Of a stretch of DNA of 64,000 bases, positions 42,829 to 51,817 are shown one piece after another (the stretch's first letter is position 1; each line of letters opens with the position of its first letter). The notes under the pieces are model-generated. The model saw only the letters and a program-made list of their open reading frames with translations. It was not told where the DNA came from and searched no databases. Source of the stretch: Rosettibacter sp037481715 (GTDB lineage: Bacteria > Bacteroidota > Ignavibacteria > Ignavibacteriales > Melioribacteraceae); the NCBI GenBank assembly GCA_037481715.1, contig JBBFLD010000011.1:1-64000 (forward strand). The letters are read 5' to 3'. Made by a program: the position numbers and the translations under genes.

Positions 42829-44361
42829 TCACTTTTTGATAATCTCTGCTTTAATTTGAGTAAATGAGTGAGCAGGGAATGTAAATGAAATTTTATTGCC
42901 ACTAATTTTCATTTCTTTTGTTGCTGGAATGTATTCTTCTTTCTTTTCGAATGTAAAAATTTCATCGAGTGAATTGGAATTAATTATTTTAGCTTCAGCT
43001 TTTCCAGCGAATGAATATGCAGTGTTAATTATATCTGCAGTTATTGAATTATCTTTGTGACGATTAACGACATTAATATAAACTGTTTTTGTTTCTTCAG
43101 AATAAACAGTTGTAACATCAAGGAAAGGAATACCTTTGTATTTTTCTGTATTAAATGTATCACATTCAATATAGGTATCAACAGATTTTCCACGACAATT
43201 ATTTGAAAATAATTTAAAAACATAAAACAGAGGAGTTTTGAATGTGCCCTTTTCTTTGTCTTCTTGAAGCAGAGAAGTAAGAAGAGTAAAATTTGCCATT
43301 TTAACTATATCTGCATTACGAATAAAAGAATTGAAACATTGTGCTATAGGTAATACGGAAAGGAAATTTCTTCCCAGTATACCCCATTCATCAACTGCAA
43401 TATAGATGGGTTTTTTGAAATCTTTCATTACACTGGCAGAATAAATTAGTGAGGATGTAACTTTTATTTTTTCTTCAAAATCGAGTGCACTTTGACCCAT
43501 AAAAGTATAATAATCATCAGACCTTTCCCAATATCTATGGATCGAAATATAATCGACAATATCTCCCAAACCTGTTAGAATTTTCCAGTTCCAATCAACC
43601 CATTTTCCTGTTGATTCATAATACGATGAACCTGATGCAACAAGCTTAATTGATTTATCAACTGAGCGCATTGCCTTTGCTGCTTCGCGTGCTATTTTAA
43701 CATAATCATCTGCATTTTTATAACCCAGTTCCCAGGGTTCTCCATCAACTTCATTTCCTAAATCCCATATTTTTACATTGTAAGGTTGAGGATGACCATT
43801 TTTTGCTCGTAAATCTGAATAATATGTTCCACTTTTATAATTGCAATATTCTACCCAATGGACTGCGTCCATAATATTACCTAGACCCAAATTAACACAT
43901 ATTACATTTTCACTTCCGATTGATTTGTTAAGAGCAATCCATTCATCAGTTCCTACCTGATTTGTTTCTAATCCTCCCCACGCTAAGTTAATTCGTGTGG
44001 GTCGCTGATTTTTTGGACCTATACCATCTTTCCAATCGTATCCCATCAAAAAGTTTCCGCCAGGCCAACGCATATTGGTAATCTTTAATTCCCGCATGGC
44101 TTCAATGTAGTCTTTTCGAAAACCGTTTTCATCTGCAAGGGGTGACTTGGGATCATATAAATTACCATATAGGGTGCTGAAGAATGCTGTATCGGGCAAT
44201 CCCATGCGTCTGCCACTGAAATTGATGGGTTCCATAAAAACGCCATAGATTTTGGGATCAATTTCGCTGATCACACGATCTAAATTGACTTTAATGGTCG
44301 CTTGTTGAGAAAATAATAAAACAGGAAAAGCCAAAAGGGTAAAAAGATACTGTTTTTTCAT
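42829..44361 (-). CDS. GH51 alpha-L-arabinofuranosidase
   Basis: The protein has 510 residues with a signal peptide ending near FSQQ. The N-terminal region has IDPKIYGVFMEPINF and MRWPGGNF. The acid/base Glu204 lies in IWDLGNEVDG and the nucleophile Glu325 in IAVDEWG, both in the places expected for GH51. The C-terminal beta-sandwich ends with SFTFPAHSFTQIKAEI. It removes arabinofuranose branches from arabinoxylan in the periplasm. A 27-base gap separates it from the upstream CE1 gene, so the two are probably one transcript. Confidence 0.95.
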   Translation of the reverse strand: MKKQYLFTLLAFPVLLFSQQATIKVNLDRVISEIDPKIYGVFMEPINFSGRRMGLPDTAFFSTLYGNLYDPKSPLADENGFRKDYIEAMRELKITNMRWPGGNFLMGYDWKDGIGPKNQRPTRINLAWGGLETNQVGTDEWIALNKSIGSENVICVNLGLGNIMDAVHWVEYCNYKSGTYYSDLRAKNGHPQPYNVKIWDLGNEVDGEPWELGYKNADDYVKIAREAAKAMRSVDKSIKLVASGSSYYESTGKWVDWNWKILTGLGDIVDYISIHRYWERSDDYYTFMGQSALDFEEKIKVTSSLIYSASVMKDFKKPIYIAVDEWGILGRNFLSVLPIAQCFNSFIRNADIVKMANFTLLTSLLQEDKEKGTFKTPLFYVFKLFSNNCRGKSVDTYIECDTFNTEKYKGIPFLDVTTVYSEETKTVYINVVNRHKDNSITADIINTAYSFAGKAEAKIINSNSLDEIFTFEKKEEYIPATKEMKISGNKISFTFPAHSFTQIKAEIIKK

Positions 44362-44388
44362 TTTTTTTTCTCCTTGATTAACAAAGAA

Positions 44389-45537
44389 TTATTTCAATAC
44401 ACAGCATTTCCGGCTCAACACAGTGCCAGTACTAGTCCTTAGTGTGTAAAAATATATTCCACTGGAGAGAAGGGAAGCATCAAACTGGACTTCATGTTTC
44501 CCCGCCGATTTGTATTCATTAACTAGTGTTGTAACATCATTTCCAATGAGATCATAAATCTTCAAAGTCACATGGCAAGGCTTGGGCAACTGGTAAGAAA
44601 TAGTCGTCACTGGATTAAAAGGATTGGGATAATTTTGGGCTAAAGCATAAGTAGTTGTAGGGTCTCCGTTTTCAAGTACCGAGGTTGTTTTTTTGAAAAT
44701 CAACTGTGAAAAGTAATAAAGCCCATGTTTCCATACAGTCCAATCATGTCCTGCTCCTGGTACAATATGATAAATGTGTGGCACGCCATACCGTTCCAAA
44801 TATTCGTGGGTCTGTTTGCTGATATACAGTAATCCATCGTTGCTTCCGCAAGAAATCCAGAGCTGGAGAATGTGATCTGCTACAAAAGAAGGATTGGGGA
44901 CAAGCTGATTGGGGAGTTTGGTATTCGGTGCAGGAGAAAATGCACCTACCCAGGCAAATGTATCGAGATGTGCCAAGCCAAAATTAAGTGCCTGTCCACC
45001 TCCCATGGAAAGGCCTGCAATGGCTCTGTTTTCCCGTGAGGTAAGAACTGGATAATGCGAATCGATAAACGGAATTAAGTCATGGAGAAGATCCCATTCG
45101 AATGTCTCAAATGCCTTGACTTTGTCTGGTGCAAAAATATCTCCTGTGGCATCGTCATTGACCATTGCACGGCCATTGGGAAGCACCACTATCATCGGCT
45201 CGAGTTTTTGTTCTGCATACAAATTGTCTAGGATAATATGCGGATTACCATTATTATACCATTCTCTTTCATCTCCACCAATGCCATGCAGCAAATAGAG
45301 GACATTGTATTTCTTGTCTTCTGAATAACTGGGTGGTGTGTAAATCAATGCCTGCCGATTCACTCCAACTGTGGTGGAATAGTAGGTGATTGTAGCAATC
45401 TTTCCGTGAGGAATATTAGATCGATAGAGATCATACCCCGAAGGCGGTTGTGGAAAGGGATTATCCTGGGAAAAACCGTTTGAAAAAATATTACTGATAA
45501 TAAGAAAAGAAAGCCCCAAAAAACACTCCTTTCTCAT
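44389..45537 (-). CDS. CE1-type (feruloyl/acetyl xylan) esterase with type IX sorting tail
   Basis: The protein has 382 residues with a signal peptide. The alpha/beta hydrolase domain has YNVLYLLHGIGGDEREW (oxyanion region), nucleophile Ser177 in AIAGLSMGGG, and a catalytic His in GAGHDWTVWKHG. Residues 300-382 are a type IX sorting tail (NYPNPFNPVTTI). It frees ferulic or acetyl groups from xylan outside the cell. Unlike the other esterases of the locus it lacks the N-terminal Ig-like domain. AGGAGG precedes the start. It lies just left of the dead IS element. Confidence 0.9.
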   Translation of the reverse strand: MRKECFLGLSFLIISNIFSNGFSQDNPFPQPPSGYDLYRSNIPHGKIATITYYSTTVGVNRQALIYTPPSYSEDKKYNVLYLLHGIGGDEREWYNNGNPHIILDNLYAEQKLEPMIVVLPNGRAMVNDDATGDIFAPDKVKAFETFEWDLLHDLIPFIDSHYPVLTSRENRAIAGLSMGGGQALNFGLAHLDTFAWVGAFSPAPNTKLPNQLVPNPSFVADHILQLWISCGSNDGLLYISKQTHEYLERYGVPHIYHIVPGAGHDWTVWKHGLYYFSQLIFKKTTSVLENGDPTTTYALAQNYPNPFNPVTTISYQLPKPCHVTLKIYDLIGNDVTTLVNEYKSAGKHEVQFDASLLSSGIYFYTLRTSTGTVLSRKCCVLK

Positions 45538-45780
45538 AGCAGTCCTCCTTGTAAATTGGAATTTTCTGGATATGAAAAAAGTATTACTTCAATTTTCCAA
45601 CCGATGTTGGAATGCGAATCACATTCAATAAATTTGCTGGAAATATTTGGGTTACTAATATAATTCTTGATTTTTATCATTGCTTTATTCAGTAAAATCT
45701 TTGTCAGCTCTTTCAGAGTATTCTCACCCATAAGACTCTTTGAGGAAGGCACTATGACTTTTACTTTACCCAAAAGTTTT

Positions 45781-47420
45781 GAGACAGTGTAAAAACTTGC
45801 TAATAAAAATAAATATAATACTATGAAACTAGCCATTTTTTTTTAAATATTTTTACATCAGTTTTCTTAATAATTATAATTTATAATTTAACAGCACTTA
45901 TCCTGTATATTTTACTTTTAAGTTCATTTATTAATCCACTAACTTCAATGATTGTAAATGCTCTCCTCATATTATAAGCTAGTGTCATTAGCGATATTTG
46001 AGCAGCTAAATTTTCTATTTCTCTAAATAAAAGTGTTGAATATCCCCAAACCTTCTTGATAGTTCCAAATGGATGTTCAACATTAATTTTCTTTTTCTTT
46101 ATTATCTGTGACTTAGTAAGCAACCTTTTTTAAGAATTATATAATTTTAATCTTCCCATCATTAGATATATCTCCATTTTGACGAGTGTGTGCATCGTTG
46201 CTTAACAGGGCACTCTTTACTTTTATTTGTTCAGTATATTTTGAATTTTCTTTCGTGCTTTTTGCTGTATAATAAAACTGAAGTTTATTCTCTTCATGGC
46301 AAAAATAACTATCCGTTTTTTATCGTAAGTAAATTTTTTGGTTATAATATTACAGTAAGTGAACATTCTTTTTTTTTGATATTTTTTGTGCAAGTATTGG
46401 AGCATAGGAAATTATTTCATTGTCTTGACTTCTTTTTATATCAAGACTGTCATAATAACCTGCATTTGCAAAAACTTTTTTTTCTGTTTTTAATGTTTCC
46501 TTTGCTATTATTGTTATCTTTGAGAGATGATCAATATCTACTACATCCCAGCTTACTTCGTAATTAACTATCAGTGAATGTTTGCTATCAACGTCCGTCT
46601 GTAAATTATACTGGGCTCTATCTTTCTCGGGTTCTTTACTAATCTGCAATCAGTATTTGTAAGTGATACGTATTTATATCCTCTTTCTTTCACTTGTCTT
46701 ATTGCTCCCTTCAGCTTTCTTTTTAATTTTTTAGATATGATAATTTCTTCTGAAGTTCTTCTTTTATAAGATAATGGTTTTCTCAATTATTATCTCTTTG
46801 GTCATTTTCTTCTAATTTTTTAAATTCTGTAATTGAAGCCTCTACATGTGAAATTGATTTTCCAGTTGTCCTCTAACTTTAATCTTATGTAGTATTCGAT
46901 GCTCAAAATTTTGTGTTATCTATTCCTATAAGTTCTGCACTAAATAATTCCAGCTTTTCTACATAGCTGTATTTACTCCTTAAATACTCTCCGAATTTTC
47001 TGTATATTCTCTTTGCTAAAATTACTAATGGTTTTATGAACGAAGAGCAATCTTTTTATCAACTATATTTCCTCCATGTTACGTAAGGTTTCTTTCTCTC
47101 CGGTTCTGCTCGAACGAATTCTATTTAGATAACTATATATTAGCATCTTTAATGGATCTTTGAGATTATATAGTGAACGTTCTATTTCTTTTATTTCACT
47201 GTGCTTAAATCCCATCTTTTTAAGATCTAACTGTTCTACAAATGCATGTATTATTTACAGGATTCTCGTAACTGATATACTCATCAATCGTTTTTGGTAA
47301 AAGTGTGCTCTGCTGTCAATAAATTCCAAGGATATATTCCATTTTTTAGCTCTACTTTTATGTAGAATATTTTACCCTCTACTTTATTCAATTCTGCTCC
47401 CTTACTTTTTACACAGTCTC
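45781..47420 (-). mobile_element. Decayed IS1182-family insertion sequence, about 1640 bp
   Basis: The two ends are imperfect inverted repeats: GAGACAGTGTAAAAACTTGC at 45781-45800, and, read on the minus strand from 47420, GAGACTGTGTAAAAAGTAAG. They agree at 15 of the first 17 bases. Inside lies one broken transposase gene on the minus strand. No clear target-site duplication is visible. The right flank carries a CGGTGGCTCACCG palindrome, a plausible target type for this family. The element adjoins a truncated fucosidase gene on its right and unidentified DNA on its left, so a deletion probably followed insertion. Confidence 0.75.
45881..47342 (-). pseudogene. IS1182-family transposase, multiply frameshifted
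   Basis: Pieces in family order are spread over three frames. At 47342 the start reads MEYILGIY, then TGA, then QQSTLLPKTIDEYISYENPV. Around 47100-47240 there is AFVEQLDLKKMGFKH and DPLKMLIYSYLNRIRSSR. Around 46571-46786 there is a helical linker. At 46350-46649 there is AQYNLQTDVDSKHSLIVNYEV and ANAGYYDSLDIKRS (the second DDE Asp region). At 45881-46123 there is VEHPFGTIKKVWGY and LAYNMRRAFTII (C-terminal). Several stops and shifts make it inactive. It was once about 480 residues long. Confidence 0.8.
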
Positions 47421-47725
47421 CGGTGGCTCACCGTATATTTCTTTATAATGTTTATTTTCTAAAGACCCATTTATATACATATTGCGCAAATACCACTCAT
47501 TTCCAAATAATGGTATGAGGTAAACTCCCCAGTGAAAATAAATTCCGAATTTTGCATCTTTGAACCATTCAGGAACAGGATTTTCTTTTTCCAGCGATTC
47601 GAAGTCGGCTGGAAATGCTGTACGGTAGTTGTTAACTGACTAGTTGATTGAGAAACACATTGGGAAATAAAAAATGCATTAGAGAGAAGCAATATAAGCC
47701 ACAGCTTAAATCTTCTTTGAATCAT
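47421..47725 (-). pseudogene. N-terminal fragment of a GH29 alpha-L-fucosidase
   Basis: The fragment begins with a signal peptide (MIQRRFKLWLILLLSNAFFISQ). After a frameshift near 47640 the reading continues as PVPEWFKDAKFGIYFHWGVY, then LFGNEWYLRNMYI and KHYKEIYG, which is the start of GH29 enzymes (EWF-DAKFGIF-HWG, EWY---MY). It stops at the IS end. The remaining 350 or so residues, including the catalytic Asp, are missing. It is evidence of a lost fucose-releasing function in the locus. Confidence 0.75.
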
Positions 47726-47857
47726 AGCTAAGCTATAAGTTTTAATGAGTTAATTATCAAAAACCTTATCACATACTTTTCTTCTTCCATTCTAATCAAC
47801 TATGTTAAAATATTCCAATACATCAAAAATACGTTTAGAGCTCATTTTACTTCAAAT

Positions 47858-49198
47858 TCATTCAAAAAATAACCAATCTATTTCTACTTCTTCATTTTTC
47901 CTCGATACAACAATAATATTATGTATACCTTGTTCGATCCCAGTTACTCTGGATTTCACGATCTGCCATCCTTTACTTGGTGGAATAGTTACTTTTGCTA
48001 TGGGATTGTTTTTCATATTATCTAATTTGATTTCTAGAAGTCCACCTTTTTCTGAATACACATTGGCAACAACAGTGGAGAAACCTCCTTTTCCAAAGTC
48101 AACACTATTGTACTGCAACCATGCACCTTTCTTTGTAAAAACTGCTTTCCAACCTTTGAAAGTATTTGATGTATCTAAATAGACAACTTCAACACCTTCT
48201 TCACTAATTTCGCTGTATCGATCAATCTCTATTTTCTTTGAAGCATTTGTGATACCAACACCTCTATATGTTGGTCTTACTTTGCGGATTGTTCCATCTT
48301 CGTTGAAAAAGAGGCTATCAATGCAAGCAGATCTATTTTTATCGAAGTGAGGGGACAAATAGTTAAGGTGATAGAATAAATACCATTGACCTTTGTATTC
48401 AATAATAGAATGATGATTTGTCCAGCATGTAGGTGACTCGTCCATAATAACTCCAGCCATTTTAAATGGTCCCATTGGATGAGGTCCCATTGCATACTCA
48501 AGTCGTTCTCTTTCATTTTCCACATGAGGGAAGGTTAAGTAATAAATTCCATTTCTCTTAAATACCCATGGTCCTTCTTTCAAACCCTTTTCCGGCAAGT
48601 TCGATATAATTTGAGGTTCTGAATCCAGCTCTATCATGTTGTCCTTCAATTTTGCAACATAGATGTGCCTCAACGACCAATATAGATATGCTTGGCCATC
48701 TTTATCTATGAAAACATTTGGATCAATGCCCCTTACTCCTTTGATTGGTTCTGGCAAAGGTGTATAGGGTCCCTCAGGTTTATCTGCTATTGCTACGCCA
48801 ATCGAAAAGAGCTTTCTACCTGCTGAATCTGGTTTAGAAATAGCTGGAAAATAAAAATAGTACTTACCGTTTCTTTCGATGCAATCTGGTGCCCACATAC
48901 TATAAGCGTTACTATCGGCCCATGGGACATTATACTGAGATACAATTACTCCGTGGTCAACCCAATCCACAAGATTGTCAGAAGAGAACACATGATAATC
49001 TTCCATGCAAAACCAATCTTTGCGAAGATTTTTACCTTCAGGGGCAGGAATATCATGAGAAGGGAATACATATACTTTTCCATTAAAAACCCTTGCAGAT
49101 GGATCCGCAGTAAATTGATTTCGAATGATCGGATTTTGAGAATAGATGTTGTAATTAATCAATAATAATGAACTCACAAGAAATAAGTATTTTCTCAT
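47858..49198 (-). CDS. GH43 enzyme with CBM6-like domain
   Basis: The protein has 446 residues with a signal peptide. The propeller (about 25-310) begins NQFTADPSARVFNGKVYVFPSHD (catalytic Asp), with VRGIDPNVFIDKDGQAYLYW (second Asp) and LKEGPWVFKRNGIYYLTF (acid Glu). The C-terminal 125 residues resemble a CBM6 (VYSEKGGLLEIKLDNMKNNP, VEIDWLFFE). It is of the same build as the 62727 gene. It probably acts on arabinoxylan as arabinofuranosidase or xylosidase. There is no type IX tail, so it is probably periplasmic. Confidence 0.9.
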   Translation of the reverse strand: MRKYLFLVSSLLLINYNIYSQNPIIRNQFTADPSARVFNGKVYVFPSHDIPAPEGKNLRKDWFCMEDYHVFSSDNLVDWVDHGVIVSQYNVPWADSNAYSMWAPDCIERNGKYYFYFPAISKPDSAGRKLFSIGVAIADKPEGPYTPLPEPIKGVRGIDPNVFIDKDGQAYLYWSLRHIYVAKLKDNMIELDSEPQIISNLPEKGLKEGPWVFKRNGIYYLTFPHVENERERLEYAMGPHPMGPFKMAGVIMDESPTCWTNHHSIIEYKGQWYLFYHLNYLSPHFDKNRSACIDSLFFNEDGTIRKVRPTYRGVGITNASKKIEIDRYSEISEEGVEVVYLDTSNTFKGWKAVFTKKGAWLQYNSVDFGKGGFSTVVANVYSEKGGLLEIKLDNMKNNPIAKVTIPPSKGWQIVKSRVTGIEQGIHNIIVVSRKNEEVEIDWLFFE

Positions 49199-49298
49199 TT
49201 TTACACCTTCATTTGCTATTTAAGTTAGATTTTTTTATGACAATATTCAGTTGAAATAAACAATAAATTCATTTGCTTCATAATTCATACCTATTATA

Positions 49299-50483
49299 TT
49301 ATTTTTTTTGCCAAAGATTAGGAAGAAACCGATAATATATGAGGTGACGCCATGTTGTCCAATCATGTCCACCGTGACCACCAACGTAATATTCATGTTT
49401 AATATTATGTTTTTTCAATGCTTCATGCAAAGCAACGCAACGTTGTCCAATAAAAGCATTCGCTTCTTTAGTTCCTTGCCCAACGAACAGGTAATCAATT
49501 TTTTCATTTACGTTTGGTTCATTTAAAAAGTGAGCCAAGGAGCTTTCTGCATTTACATCTCCCGCACTAAGAATGCCAAAGTTAGCAAACAAATCAAGCG
49601 AACGAAAACCAACATACATACTGTGACGACCACCCATTGACAACCCTGATATAGCACGCCCTTTTGGACTTTGGATGGTACTATAGTTTTGATCGACTAA
49701 TGGAATTACATAATTTCGAAGTTCTTTTTCGAAAATATCGAATGTTAATTCTGCATGTTTTGGATGATTACGATGTATTACTTGATTATTGGGAATTACT
49801 ATAATCATTGGCACAGCTTTTCCTTCTGCCAACAAATTATCCATCATAAAATTCACTCTACCTTGATATATCCAATTTGCAGGTAATTCACCACTTCCAC
49901 CAAGGAGATACAGCACTGGATATTTTTTCTTTGGCGTATATCCTGGTGGTGTATAAACATAGAGCTCTCTTTCACCACCAGTAATATCTGAATGGTAAAC
50001 ATGCCTTGTAACTATTCCATGCGGGACATTTTTTGCATCGTAATACGCTGGACCAGAACCGTGAACAATCAGTTCGCTGTATGCGGGCATTGCCGCACAT
50101 GCAGTATACGTATTGGATGGATCAACTATCTGAACCCCATCAACAATAAAGTGGTAGGCATATATATCTGGTCTTAATGGACCTACAGTTAACGTCCAGA
50201 TACCATCATCATCTTTCGTAAATGGTATTTGTTCATTGCCTTTTCCTAGTGCTGTAAGAATAGCTACTCCAGCTAACTTTACTTCCTGAGCTTTGGGGGC
50301 CTTTAAACGAAACGTAACAGTGTTATCATCATGTACTTCAGGAGAATTCAATGGGGCACTAAATGGAATGAGTCCCTCAGTGTTTTTCTGTGGATTGTAA
50401 TCAAGATTGACATTAGCTTGTTGCCCTCGTAATAACGTGCACACCATAAAAAGCATTGCACCTAAGAAATTACAGAGCTTCAT
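49299..50483 (-). CDS. CE1-type esterase with N-terminal Ig-like (E-set) domain
   Basis: The protein has 394 residues: a signal peptide, an E-set/CBM48-like domain (about 45-140, VTFRLKAPKAQEVKLAGVA, YAYHFIVDGVQIVDPSN), then the hydrolase domain (KKYPVLYLLGGSGELPANW) with Ser282 in AISGLSMGGRHS and His in GGHGGHDWTTWRH. The usual QHGGGEDE oxyanion segment reads LLGGSGELP here, a change from its relatives at 60295 and 61486. It is a probable feruloyl or acetyl esterase acting on xylo-oligosaccharides in the periplasm. Confidence 0.9.
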   Translation of the reverse strand: MKLCNFLGAMLFMVCTLLRGQQANVNLDYNPQKNTEGLIPFSAPLNSPEVHDDNTVTFRLKAPKAQEVKLAGVAILTALGKGNEQIPFTKDDDGIWTLTVGPLRPDIYAYHFIVDGVQIVDPSNTYTACAAMPAYSELIVHGSGPAYYDAKNVPHGIVTRHVYHSDITGGERELYVYTPPGYTPKKKYPVLYLLGGSGELPANWIYQGRVNFMMDNLLAEGKAVPMIIVIPNNQVIHRNHPKHAELTFDIFEKELRNYVIPLVDQNYSTIQSPKGRAISGLSMGGRHSMYVGFRSLDLFANFGILSAGDVNAESSLAHFLNEPNVNEKIDYLFVGQGTKEANAFIGQRCVALHEALKKHNIKHEYYVGGHGGHDWTTWRHLIYYRFLPNLWQKK

Positions 50484-50515
50484 AATGTATTCCCACTATA
50501 TTATTAATTGATTGT

Positions 50516-51712
50516 TTATTTACTAGAGTTTAATAGTCCTATTTTATTTAAAAACTCCCAATGCAAAATCATGCAATGATTTTCTTCAACTTGCCATTCA
50601 TGAGCACACGGGAAAGAATTGAATTGAACATTCAAACCATGTTCTTTCATAATAGACACAGCTTTCTTTGTATAATCAAATCTAGGATCTCCTTCTCCAC
50701 AGGAGATATAAAACAAATCGAGTTTTTTGTTAAATTCGCCCGCCCGAGATAACAATCCAGGAATTTCCTTTCAGCATCGAAGACATTGCCGGTAACGTTT
50801 TGGATACCTTCAAAAATACTTGAGCTAAACACACCCACAGAACCAAAGTATTCAAGGCTTTTCAATCCAAAATAAAATGATTGTCTACCTCCCATTGACA
50901 GTCCACAGGTAGCACGGTTTCTTGCATTAGCAAGTATACTGTAATTATTATCTATAAACGGAATAATGTTCTGTGTCATCTCCTTTTTTAATGAAGCCAT
51001 TACCTCACTGCTATTACTTCCAATTCCAGAGATAATATTCCCATTTGATATAACAGCAATCATAGGTGTAGCTTTATTTTTTGCAATAAGGTTATCAAGA
51101 ATAAAATTTATTTTCCCTTGTTCAACCCAGCTAGTTTCATCTTCACCCCCGCCATGTTGAATATAAATCACCGGATATCTTTTTTTGATATTTCTATCAT
51201 AATCTGGTGGAGTATAAACAAAAAATCTCCGCCAACTCTTCGTTACAGTGGAATAATAGTTACCGTGAGCTAAATACACCATGAGGCACATCCTTAATAG
51301 AATAAAAGTCAATCCTTTGTTCATGTATATATATTGCACTCGTCATTTCCCCTGTTCCATAGAATGACCGGCTTGCCGGATAAGCAACTAGAATATCATC
51401 AATTATTAAAAAATAATAATGGAACCCTGGTTCAAGAGGATCAGTACGTACAGTCCAAGCACCCTTGGTATCTTTAACCATGTCATACTTCTTTCCTAAA
51501 TCAATCTGGAGTTTTTGTGCATTTGGTGCTCTAACCTGAAAAACTACACTATTATCTGGCATGATGCACGGACATTGGTTTTGATTAATATTCGTAGATA
51601 CAGGAATCGATTTGTCAATCAATTGTGCATAAACAGAAATACTTAAGAAAGCACATATAATTACCACTAAAGCAATTAGAGAGGTACATTTTTCCATTAT
51701 CAATGTTTTCAT
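50516..51712 (-). pseudogene. CE1-type esterase broken by two frameshifts
   Basis: Three overlapping frames together spell one esterase. Frame one (51712-51260) has a signal peptide, an E-set domain and KDVPHG. The next (about 51280-50760) has RFFVYTPPDYDRNIKKRYPV, QHGGGEDETSW and the nucleophile segment ATCGLSMGGRQS. The last (50755-50516) has LFYISCGEGDPRFDYTKKA and the His region PCAHEWQVEEN. The first shift lies in the GGTGTATTTA stretch near 51270 and the second near GAAGGAAATT at about 50765. Each needs only one base to repair. It is either a young pseudogene or two sequence errors. Confidence 0.8.
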
Positions 51713-51817
51713 ATTCTTCCACCTATGAAATTGGCTTTACTTTTTTAGTTTACTGATTTTTAAGAAGTAACTGTTCGAATTGGTATAGGGACTTTCTTCA
51801 TATCATTCATTTTTCAT

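Noticed and set aside
45534..45836. 100-codon leftward frame just upstream of the CE1 esterase
   Set aside because: It starts inside the end of the dead IS element and runs into the esterase start. The left half could be a relic of an older gene but I recognise nothing in it.
46190..46567. 125-codon rightward frame
   Set aside because: It lies antisense to the transposase remnant, whose own frame shows the IS1182 motifs; the rightward product is low in complexity.
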